NCBI GenBank assembly: GCA_020746875.1
Contig: JAGTJL010000009.1
Span: forward strand, 2,046,001 to 2,110,000
Source of the DNA: Rhexocercosporidium sp. MPI-PUGE-AT-0058
Lineage: Eukaryota; Ascomycota; Leotiomycetes; Helotiales
DNA: 64,000 nucleotides
Direction: 5' to 3'
Shown: piece after piece, positions 1 through 10,453 of the stretch
Position numbering within the stretch: position 1 is the stretch's first letter
How the letters are laid out: every line of letters starts with the position of its first letter
Translations under genes and position numbers: made by a program
Notes under the pieces: generated by a model
Seen by the model: the letters and a program-made list of their open reading frames with translations, nothing else
Told to the model about the DNA's origin: nothing
Databases searched by the model: none

Positions 1-2
1 GG

Positions 3-698
3 ATGAAGCCGCCCTCAATCGCTTCTATACAATCCTTACAAGCGCCTTTCACACCACCGTTATCGCCAAGTTCCATGGTTTTTCGCCAAACATCAGAGCG
101 TAGCAATCGATTTATGGCTGTAACGCAGCAAGAAGAAGCTCTCCTAGAGGCGCTTCGCCAAAAGAGGGCTCGCATGCGGGAAGAGATCATCGAAGAGCAT
201 GAGACTACGATGAAGACTCCACCGCGAGAATCCGAAACCCAGGATTCCAGATTCTCCTCTGTTACAGCAAGATCGTCAGCAAGCACTCTCCGTCCTGCAA
301 AAGGAGCAGACAAGAAGCAAACGATACTACTCTACCTTGACACGCCCCTGGCTTCTACGCAGCCCCTTGATACTGCGGAACCATCTCCAGACCTCGATGG
401 GTTTCTGGGCTATGGATCTGACGAGGAATCAACACCGAGGACGAGCTGGGCCCCGTCACGTAGAGGAAAGCCAAGGCCGGACTCCTTCGTCGCGCCTCTC
501 CAAAGGCAAGATACAGCATCGTCTCTCACGCCACCTTCAGCTGCGAGGCTAAGCGCAGTTGGTTCGGCTCGAGGGTTCAGGCCCGAAAGGTCTTCTAGAG
601 CGTCCTCCAAGAAGAGAAATACTGGGGTGAGGTTTGCTGATGACAACTGTGCCGACGACTTCCTAGCAGACGAGGAGCCTATGCTATGGAATGTGTAA
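3..698 (+). CDS. 3' portion of a disordered hypothetical protein (probably partial)
   Basis: Open frame ending in TAA at 696-698. It starts at the window edge, so the real start is probably further left and this is the terminal part of a longer gene. The product is low-complexity and rich in Ser, Pro and Arg. An acidic/basic helical stretch at about residues 38-70 (from MAVTQQEEALLEALRQKRAR) looks like a short conserved coiled segment found in long disordered ascomycete proteins; that resemblance is from memory. There is no enzymatic motif or membrane segment. The C-terminus is acidic and ends in PMLWNV. Function unknown. Confidence 0.55.
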   Translation: MKPPSIASIQSLQAPFTPPLSPSSMVFRQTSERSNRFMAVTQQEEALLEALRQKRARMREEIIEEHETTMKTPPRESETQDSRFSSVTARSSASTLRPAKGADKKQTILLYLDTPLASTQPLDTAEPSPDLDGFLGYGSDEESTPRTSWAPSRRGKPRPDSFVAPLQRQDTASSLTPPSAARLSAVGSARGFRPERSSRASSKKRNTGVRFADDNCADDFLADEEPMLWNV

Positions 699-2116
699 TC
701 ATATAATGTGGTGGAAGTTTGATACTCTGCTTTTGTACTAATCTCATTTGTCGGATGTTTTCTTTTGTCTATATTGTTTTGTTGGAAGCATTTTATACCC
801 ATATTCGGATTTCAAGGGCACCCTAGGTAATCTGGGCAGGGAAATGATGCAACGTAAATAGTAATATGTAAATAGTTACCTGTATTATTTATTTATGAGA
901 ATTGGAGAGACTGTCTCTCGATCTACTCCTAGAATCATGGTTCGTCTGACTCGCTGCATTGTGACTACATACAGCTAGCTAACTGTAGGAGATGAAAGAG
1001 ATGTCTTGATTCGTATTATTCTGAATCACCTTTATGCAGATCATACTAGGTAGCTTCATCGTTCACGACTCGGCCGAGGTCTGCACGTTCGAATTTCAAC
1101 TCATTTCATCTCAGCAGCTGACCCCGATTGTTTGACAAGTGGACGTCGTGTGAGCATCAGACCAATAGAGCTCATCTGATCTCTGGCGGTCTGGAAGCCT
1201 CAGCCATTCCCACCTCCATCACCGTTCTAGTCAGGAGCCGTGTGGGTGGTCGACGGTATTGGACCACGTTACTGGGAGATGCTGCATCGTTGCATGTGTG
1301 GAGACCTCGGTGGACAATGTGACCATCATACAACAGGCACGAATACATAATGGTCACGAGCGTTGTTTTGAGTCCAGAAGAGACTGCACTGATGGATGCC
1401 ATGTCCTTGGCTTTTCTTTGTCTTGGTCTTCCTTTTCCTTCCTCTGCTCCTCCGCTGCCTTTTGATCGACGTTTTGAAATTATTTGCGAAAGAGTCAACA
1501 ATATTCTCATCAATACTGTACAATCCAATATACTTAGTTTTCTTTCTTTCCGGCCTGCCGTGGAATGGAAAAACTTGCTTGAAGCTCGCTTTCTCTGGTC
1601 AGCCCAGCCCAGCCCAGCCCAGCCCAAACCCAACCAACCAGACATCCAGTGGCGCGGGTCTTCCCCAGAAGCAAACATCGATTCTGGCCTTGGCTCAGGG
1701 ACGTCACTGATAGTCACAGGGTCTAAGCAGGGTTCTCCTTTTCTTACTGTACGGAGTACGGTACTGTAGATGCACGTCAATCCCCCAGGCTCTGTTGCAG
1801 CCACAGCCACAGGAGGCCCTTCTCCAGCGATTGGTTACCCACCACCTCCCAGCTTTTCCTGAGCCGAGAGCGCGATCTGAAGACAAGACAAGACAAGACA
1901 GCCAAGTCAACCAACCCCCCAAATCGCATCGCATCGCATCGAGTCTACTCCTTCCATTCCACACACCGCTGGCCTGCACATAGGGCAAATACTTTGTTGG
2001 ACAGCATTGCATTTTGGACATTCTCTGGCCTCCGTCTTTCCTTCAAGAGCTGCGCTGCGTGTCCCCTCTCCGGAAACTTCGAAAAGAACGGGCCTTCGCT
2101 GGGCAAAGGGGTACCA
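699..2116. other. Intergenic region with short tandem repeats
   Basis: I see no convincing gene here. An apparent 212-codon minus-strand frame at 1172-1810 runs through simple repeats and shows no family likeness. Pentamer microsatellites lie in the 3' half: (AGCCC)5 at about 1601-1625, (AGACA)4 at 1881-1900 and (ATCGC)3-4 at 1923-1941. They fall within the probable promoter of the downstream transporter gene. Confidence 0.6.
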
Positions 2117-3761
2117 ATGGCGGTCCATGACGCGCCCTCGAAGACACCCTCATTCATGGGGGTGCCTATGAAGCATGTCTCTCTCATTACAGTAGGAGCA
2201 ACTCTGAGATCTGCGGCATCAGAAGCATGCTAATTGCAAACAGCTCACATTCCAGAATTCCGCCCTGATACTCGTCAGTACCCCTTGGAAGAGCGTTTGA
2301 GGACCACAAGCCCAGAACGCTCCGCGGAAGGACAAGAACAGCCCAATTGACCAAAGTAACAAACAGATCATGCACTATTCGCGGACAATGCCTTCAGTAG
2401 GTGGCCACCGATACTTTACGTCGACAGCCGTTTTCCTCAACGAAGTCATAAAACTCGCCGTCTCCTTAACGATTGCAATGTACGATATATCACAGACCCT
2501 CCCCCCTTCGACGCCTGCGACAGTCCTTTTCGAGCAACTATATATGTCTGTGTTTTCTGGGGACGGGTGGAAGCTGGCCATTCCTGCAACACTCTACACA
2601 TTACAGAATAGCCTGCAGTATGTAGCTGTCAGCAATCTGGACGCAGTACATTTTCAAATCCTATACCAATTAAAGGTACAGCGTCTGGCTTGGGACTGGT
2701 GAATGTTGGCTAAAATCTTCCTAGATCCTTACAACGGCTCTCTTCAGTGTCACTATGCTGGGTCGGCACCTTTCCTCCAAGAAGTGGATAGCTCTGGTTC
2801 TTTTGACAGTTGGGGTTGCAATTGTTCAATTGCCTAGCTCCAGCTCTGATATTTACTCTCCCATCACGGACTCGAACTCTCGATTTTACTTTCCTCGATC
2901 CTTCCACGAACTCGGCCAATTGACAAATGGAGCTGGAGAGGTAGCGAGAGAGTTGACAAAGAGGGGCATAGAGGGGCTTACGAAACGCTCAGCAACATAT
3001 GAGGGCATACAGGAGGATATGGGGCTTGTAAAGCCTGCCATGAACTATTCGATGGGCCTCACTGCAGTATTGGTTGCGGCAGTAATCTCGGGGCTGACTG
3101 GAGTATACTTCGAGAAGGTCTTGAAACAGTCAACACAACATGTTACAGTCTGGACACGTAACATCCAACTGTCCTTCTACTCGCTGTTCCCAGCCTTGAT
3201 TGTTGGTGTCATTTTCAAGGATGGAGAGGAGATTGCCAAGAAAGGTTTCTTTGACGGGTACAATGCAGTTGTGTGGACTGCCATTGTCTTCCAGGCAATT
3301 GGTGGTGTGCTTGTGGCGATGTGCATCAATTACAGTGACAACATCGCCAAAAATTTCGCAACCTCAATCAGCATCATCCTTAGCTTTATATTCAGCGTTT
3401 TCTTCTTTGATTTCCAAGTCACCCTGAATGTAAGTTCTAGCTGACTTTAAGGACATGGAGCGCGCACTCACTAACTATTCCTTAGTTTGTATTTGGCACG
3501 GCAGTGGTCATCTTTGCAACATATTTGTATAGCGGCGCGGATAGAAAGAGAGGCCGCCCACCGCCAATCAACATTGCAACTTACGAAAAGACAACAATCG
3601 ACCGTGGCTATACACCAAGATTGGAAGAAACCAAGATGCTGACAGTTGAGCCCCTGGAGAACGTCAAGCAAGCCGCACTGTCAACATCGCGGCCGAGCTC
3701 GCCCATGAGACACCATTCGCGGGTTGGATCATCGAGAGGCAAAGTAAAGAGAGACGAATGA
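2117..3761 (+). CDS. Nucleotide-sugar transporter (UDP-galactose/UDP-GlcNAc type, SLC35A-like)
   Basis: Five exons by splice consensus: 2117-2191, 2244-2273, 2367-2675, 2725-3429 and 3486-3761, all in phase, giving 464 residues. The product resembles the SLC35A / S. pombe Gms1 family of Golgi multi-pass antiporters that exchange nucleotide sugar for nucleoside monophosphate. Diagnostic stretches are ALILIMHYSRTMP near residue 32, LQYVAVSNLDAVHFQILYQLK at the end of exon 3, the LGRHLSSKKWIALVLLTVGVAIVQLP helix, and the conserved late segment from GGVLVAMCINYSDNIAKNFA. An extended hydrophilic loop of about 60 residues follows the IVQLP helix. The C-terminal tail (from about residue 385) is cytosolic-looking and Ser/Arg-rich. 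The second exon is only 30 nt. The start was chosen because it opens the frame that runs into the first splice donor. Substrate choice between UDP-Gal and UDP-GlcNAc cannot be read from sequence. Confidence 0.88.
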
Positions 3762-4437
3762 GTGAAGTCATGATGGGAAGCGGTGTAACAATATATGGGG
3801 GTTGGTCAAAAGAGCAGATGCTCCGGCACATTGTGGGCAAAATGGGAAAGGGGCATGGAAGCTAGATACGGAGACGCTCGTACAGCAAGCTGGTGGCATG
3901 ATCATCGGCGTTTATGGTTGATAGCTTAGGTTTCAAGCAGTTGCTTCGGATAGCATCAGGTAGGCTGCTGGCGATTCTCAGCGGCAAACGTGATATCATC
4001 ACGTGGTGTTTACTGAAAAGTAGCACAGCTCCACAGCATTCAAATAGACTTTGTTTGTATTGTTCTGTTTCTTTCCGTTCATGCTCCGAATACAGGCCGA
4101 GTATGTGTCTTTTCGTCATCCATGCTTGTAGAGGCGGTCCGATGGGCAAAGTGTTCGTCACATGGCCAGAATCGGGGTGCCGAGAAGTTGCCGTTGCTTC
4201 TACATTCTTTCCCTTTTCGTCTTCACTCACAACCAACTCCGTACAATCTACAAGCTTCACTCATTGATTTGCCCCCATGGACAGCGCCAACAGTGTTTGA
4301 GTCTCTTCTGCGAGGGCAAAACATACAAGTGTTTGGTTTCTTCCCACATCCGCCATCCATTTCCTTTCCTTCCTTTCTTTTCCTTTCATATCTCATCCAT
4401 CCACCCAGTGGTTTCCTCATTCATTGCTTACCACAAC
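3762..4437. other. Intergenic region between transporter and MER3
   Basis: No gene seen. The last 100 bases before the MER3 start are pyrimidine-rich (repeated CCTTTCC-like blocks at about 4365-4390), as is common in fungal 5' leaders. Confidence 0.5.
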
Positions 4438-7400
4438 ATGGAGAGACAACCAGATCACCATATTCAGCGTCTTTTGCAAACAGCGTCCACATATGACCTT
4501 ACAAATAGATACTCCGCTGGTTACCAACAGGAAGAGCGCGATCCTACGGAATGGAGATTCGCTCCTGGACCTGGATCGCAGCAGCCAGTACAAGAGCCTG
4601 CAATACTCAGCAATAACTACGGCACGTTCTCCCTGAACTCCTCTCTGTGTGCCTAGTATTCTAATGCATCCTACTCTCAGGTCTAAGTCATCCTGACACA
4701 AGTCAGCTGCACTCAGTACCTGGCACTGCACGGTCAAGACTCTCTTTTGCTCCTCCCACTACGTTTCATCAGCCAGAGCGGCAGCCTAGGACGATCACTA
4801 ATGCCAATAATCATTTCAGACTTACCCAGAACCTGCGGAACGGTATGCCACTCAGTCAAGCTCTCCCCAGACAGCTCGCTATGCAGTTCGCAGACCCAAT
4901 CAGCCCGCTCGCAACTGCCATGTTGACGCAACAGTTGATGCCCCTTACACAGGCCCAGCCCGTGCAAGGTACCAATTGGGGTCTACAATTCAATCAAGCA
5001 CCTTCTGAGCGCGAGACTGTGCCAATTGAGCCCCCAGGTTCATCGCAAATTGACTTACTTGCACAGCAATCGACGTTACAGAGGCAGCCTTCTTTTAGCC
5101 ATGCAAACTTCCTTCAAGGATTACACCCAAACAGGCTCAATCGGCTTCAACCCCAGCGGCAGCAGGTCACACCGCCCTTTAACCTAAGTGAGTAGGCTTC
5201 TCATTGAAATAGACAAGCTCTAATTTCTCAAGATGGATTCACTGGCAGTCCAAATGCCTTTAGAGCTTCTTACAGCTCGTCTCCTCTCGCAGGTCAAGGA
5301 TCAAGCCCGACTGCTCGTGTCAGTCTCCGTAGAAACGCAAATCGTACAATTCATACCTTTGAGGACTCTGATACGAATGTCAATGTGAATGCAGAAGATC
5401 GGACTGAAGTACCGCAGACTCCTCAACGACAAACCACATATCCTGCCTCCAGGTCCGCACCTAAGCCACTAGCACTAAGTCATGCACCGCCTATAGCCCA
5501 CGGTATTCAGCTCATCTCACCGCACAACCTACCTGATCGGTTTCGTCAAATCTTCCCCTACCAGCTTTTCAATGCCGCACAGTCCAAGTGTTTTGCTCCG
5601 ATATACAAGACCAATGACAATGTTGTGGTTTCTGCTCCAACAGGTAGTGGGAAAACAGTCCTTCTTGAACTAGCTATATGCAAGGCTGTGGAAGGTTTTG
5701 GGGTCGGACAGTTCAAGATTGTTTACCAAGCCCCTACCAAATCACTATGCTCGGAGCGTGTGCGGGATTGGGGTGCAAAGTTCAGCCATCTGAATCTTGC
5801 ATGTGCTGAATTGACTGGCGACACAGGCCAGGCGGAAATGGCTCGGGTTCGCAATGCATCAATCATTGTAACAACACCGGAGAAATGGGACAGTATCACG
5901 CGCAAGTGGAGTGATCACCAGAAGCTTGTCCAAATGGTTAAGTTGTTCCTCATTGACGAGGTCCACATTCTGAAAGATGTCAGAGGTGCAACATTGGAAG
6001 CTGTTGTTTCGCGTATGAAGACAATGGGTGCAAATGTTCGATTCGTAGCTCTCAGCGCTACGGTTCCTAACTCGGAAGACATCGCACTCTGGCTGGGCAG
6101 AGATCACACCAATCATCAAATTCCAGCTCATCGAGAGAAGTTTGGAGAAGACTTTCGGCCTGTGAAACTTCAGAAGCACGTCCATGGCTACGACGGTAAC
6201 TTCAACGACTTCGCATTTGAGAAGATGCTGGATGGCAAGTTACCAGCACTGCTTCGCCAGTACAGTCAGAAGAAGCCCATCATGGTTTTCTGTTTCACGA
6301 GAAAGTCTTGCGAAACTACCGCACAACTCTTAGCAGAATGGTGGTCCAGGCAGAGTCCCAGTGAGCGTGTCTGGCCTGCCCCATTGAAGAACGCTGTGGT
6401 GCAGGGCAGAGAGCTTCAGCAATTAGTCTCTTGCGGAGTTTCGTATCACCATGCTGGACTAGATCCTCAAGACCGTACGGCAATAGAGACAGGGTTCTTG
6501 AAAGGTGACATCAATGTCATCTGCTGCACATCCACCTTGGCCGTAGGCGTTAATCTACCTTGTCACACCGTTGTGCTAAAAGGAACAGTTGGCTTCCAAG
6601 ATGGTCGGCCTAGTGAGCTTTCAGATCTGGAGGTTATGCAGATGCTTGGAAGGGCAGGTCGACCCCAGTTCGACAGCAGTGCTGTGGCGGTGATCATGAC
6701 ACGGAGCGATAAGGTCGACCGCTACAAAAAGATGGTGTCTGGTCAAGATATCCTCGAGAGCACACTTCATCTCAATCTTATCGAGCATCTGAATTCTGAG
6801 ATTAGTCTTGGAACAATCAAGAATGTCTATGATGCAAAGAGGTGGCTATCCGGTACCTTTCTCAGTGTCCGCATGCGTCAGAATCCGAACTACTACAGGA
6901 TCGAGGGCATATCCCCAGGCGGAGATGCTGATAGGCGCCTGGAACAAGTTTGTGAGAGAGACATCACGCTTCTTCAGCAGCACAAGCTAGTCAGTGATGA
7001 GGAGCGGATTAGCTGCACTGATTATGGAGCCGCAATGTCGCGCTACATGGTGCAGTTTGAGACGATGAAATTACTTCTAACTATCCCACCGCGAGCAGGC
7101 ACAGAACAGATCGTAAGTATTCGCAACTACACTCCATGGCTTGGCTAACATGCAAAGCTTCACACCATTTGTCAAGCTGCGGAGTTCAAGGATCTTCGAA
7201 TGAAACCGAACGAGAGGCCGTTTCTTCGTGAATTCAACAAATCCCCTTTCCTCAAGTATCCTATCAAAGAGACGATCACAACAACACCGCATAAGGTTTC
7301 TCTACTCATACAGATCCAACTTGGGGGCATTGAAGATCCCACACACAAAGACTTCATCGCAGTCAGACGACAGTTCGGAATGGAAAAAGCCATCATATTC

Positions 7401-9537
7401 GAACGCATTCAACGCCTTATTCATTGTGTCATTGACTGCAAAGCTCATGACTGTGACTCAATCTCTGCTCGACATGCTCTTGATCTCGCAAGAAGTATTT
7501 CAGCAGGGTTCTGGGAGTTTTCCAATCTGCAACTAAGACAAATACCACAATTTGGCCCTGTTGCAACCCGAAAACTCGTTAGCAACAGCATACAAAGCGT
7601 TGAGGAGCTAGGGAAAATGGACACTGGTACCATCGAACGACTTTTGTCCAAAAACCCACCTTTCGGTAGAAAGACAAAGGATACAATCTCTGGTTTCCCA
7701 AGCTTGAGAATTGCTTCTGAGATCAAGGGTAGAGTTGCTGCAAAATCAAAAGGTCCACCCAAGGTTCAAGTAAAGGCTTGCTTATCATATGGAAATGAGA
7801 AAGTCCCGGTGTGGAAGAGTAGGAAGCCCTCCATGACTTTCATGGCCGAAACAACCGACGGCAAATTGGCCCATTTCTGGCGTGGCAATATCTCCAAGTT
7901 AGAAAGGGGCTTTGACATCAATTTCACTGTCGAGTTATTAGCACCTGATGTGGAAATTAAATGTTGGGTCGCCTGTGAGGACATTGTAGGGACGGTCAAG
8001 ACTTGTCTCCTCAAGCACAACATTCCTGCATCGGAATTCCCACCAATGCCTCCAGCCACACAGTCGAAGAAGGACACACAAACAACCAGCAAACCAAGCT
8101 TGTTTGACGAATTTGATGAGTTTGGTGCTGATGACTTCGAGGACGATGACATGATTGCTGCAGCCAACAGTGTCGAGATTGTGAAAAGCAATTATGGTTC
8201 CAACGATTTTCTCGTTATCGACGGTGTGGAGCTGATAGTCAAGTCAACAGTTGAGAAACCAAATAAGGGCAAAGAGCAGAAGGGCAAGGAGTCGAAGCAG
8301 CCGGAGGAGACCAAGGAAGCTGATATCTTAGAATCTTTCCAAATGGCTAATGGCAAATGGGCTTGCAATCACACTTGTCGTAATGGGCGGCTTTTGAAGA
8401 ATGGCCAGGCTTGCAAGCACTATTGCTGCCGTGAGGGCCTTGACAAGCCAAGAAAGATCAAGAAAAAGGTCGTTCGCTTGCCCTCCGTGAAAAAAAGAAA
8501 CACGTTACTGATATGGACAATAGGCAGCTATAGGCGCGAATGGAAGAACCACCTCTGCTTCAAAGGTTATTTCATTTGCATTTATTTGTTCCCTTATAGA
8601 TACCCACTGACTCGAGAGCAGAGCGTTACAATGGCAGACGCAGATGGTGGAAAGTCTGAAAAGGAGGCAGCTGCTGGAGCTCGAGCAATTCAGAAGTCTC
8701 AAGTAAGCTCGTGTCATTTTAGAAAGTGTATAAGCTAAGTAGCTGCAGCCAAAACTTAAGCTAAGCAACTACGACGACGAGAATATTGAAGATGCCGAGC
8801 TCGTGGACCTTTCGAACACCCTTTCTCCGATTCCATATGCTGATTTTGCTCCCCGAGACTATCGGAAGCTGCACATGCTTCACACCAGTGTTCAGGTCGA
8901 TAAGCCCAGCCTCAGGTTGACGCAGAAGCCCCTGTTCTCTTATGCAGCCGGCGAAGAGCCAGACATTGCATTCCTTTACGAGAAGAAGAAGGTTGGCGAA
9001 ACCTCAAGGTCTGAAGACTATGACGATGAGCCAGAGTTTCCGTCGCCAGCTGCTCTACTCGGACTCGATAATGCCCCGTACAAAGATGCCTTAGATCCAT
9101 TCGAATCAGCTATGTCGTACGGTCTGGACGCCGCAGCTCCAGAACCGGCGTCTTCTTACCGGGACGACTCGATAGAAAGTCTCGAAGCCGGCATGATGGC
9201 AATCGAGGACCCTGTCATGGGCAGATCAGCTACTCCTAATGCGGCATCTAGCTTCTGCAATAGAATTTTTGATTTCGATGCATTCGAGGTCGAGGATGAG
9301 ATGGTGCCAATCCCTGCAGCTAGCACAACTCTAAACAGGCCCACAAAAACCGCTCCAGCTCAGAGCTCTACTCTGAAGAGACCACCTTCCGCAAGTCCAG
9401 AGCATACAGAAACCAAGTACCGTCGCGTTACAAAAGACGAGTCAGTCGCAGAAGCTTCACCAGTTCCATTATGGGTCAATGATTTCGACTCCGACCTCAT
9501 TGATGGCTTGAAGGGTTTCGTTGACTTTATCGATTGA
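4438..9537 (+). CDS. mer3: MER3/HFM1-type meiotic DNA helicase
   Basis: Ski2-like superfamily 2 DNA helicase of the MER3/HFM1 family, which unwinds recombination intermediates to promote interfering crossovers in meiotic prophase. Inferred exons: 4438-4621, 4681-5187, 5233-7112, 7158-8702 and 8749-9537, summing to 1634 residues in phase. The N-terminal ~330 residues are disordered. Visible motifs: Walker A APTGSGKT (about 365-372), TTPEKWD, DEVH (about 472-475), ALSATVPN, and motif VI MQMLGRAGRPQFD. Winged-helix and Sec63-like regions follow, then a Cys/His cluster near 8360-8430 (ACNHTC...CKHYCC) and an acidic tail. The first intron has a GC donor (GCACGT) but a good branch point and fits the phase. 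The 8469-8748 splicing is uncertain: the frame stays open, but one or two short introns are possible. Convergent with HOP1. Confidence 0.93.
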
Positions 9538-10453
9538 GGTCAGGTCAACGTTCTCCAACATCGTCGTAATCGACTAAGATCTTGCTAAAGATAAACAGAT
9601 GAGATGATGAGAGATGGCATGATACTTCGCTTAGATAGTGTATTATTCTGGGAGCAGTGTCGCATTTCGAGCTTGGTTGCTAGGAAGGAGTTGCTGGATG
9701 AAAACCATGATGACGGTGACGAATAGATACCCATATGTATGGCTTGTTATGGGCTAGCTTCGCAGAATGAACCAGTCTATTCGCTTGTGCATGTGCACGC
9801 TTTCTGGACAGTGCAGAAGGACCAAGACCGAGAGTAACTTACTCGTGGAGGATGTCGTTTGGAAGGTAAGCATGTGCTAAAGTTCTCTCGTCTTGTACAG
9901 TACGTGTTACCTCCATGCTTGATGTAGTCTCGAGACCTGCTCCATCAGAAGGCTGTATCTTGAGTTTACAGTTAAGTCAACGTCCTGTACGAGCCATTGA
10001 ACATCGATGGTCGCGATATTCAGGGGGGTTTAAATTTCCGAGACAAAGGGAAGGTGTATATTGTAAAAGATCTTGATTCTGTTGATCTTGCCAGTTAATC
10101 GCGGGAGGTGAGAAGAGTACATGAGCCAGCGCAGTTATGACTGGTAGTTAGATACAGCTACTCAAGAACACATGAAACTCCTAGAAATATTAAATAACTT
10201 TCTTGGATAGTCAAGAATCTGGACACCATCAAATGAGTCCAGCAAGAGAGTGCCGTTCTGAACGTGAAGTTTTTCATTTTGAGTAATCTAAAGCCAAGGA
10301 TAACTAACAAAGCCACATCTCTCGAAAAGCAAGCAAATACGTGTGTTAGGTTGTTTCATAGCACACCCAAAGTTTCCTCGACATTCCTTCCAAAAGAAGC
10401 CACCACCAAAGCTAGAATTGGATAGCAATTTCCTAAATTGTACCATCCGACAA
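9538..10453. other. Convergent 3' intergenic region between MER3 and HOP1
   Basis: About 0.9 kb containing the 3' ends of both convergent meiotic genes. No coding frame with family likeness is visible. The small minus-strand frame reaching 10593 overlaps the HOP1 last exon in another frame. Confidence 0.55.

Noticed and set aside
1172..1810. 212-codon minus-strand open frame
   Set aside because: Runs through (AGCCC)n, has no domain, and overlaps equally long frames on the other strand.
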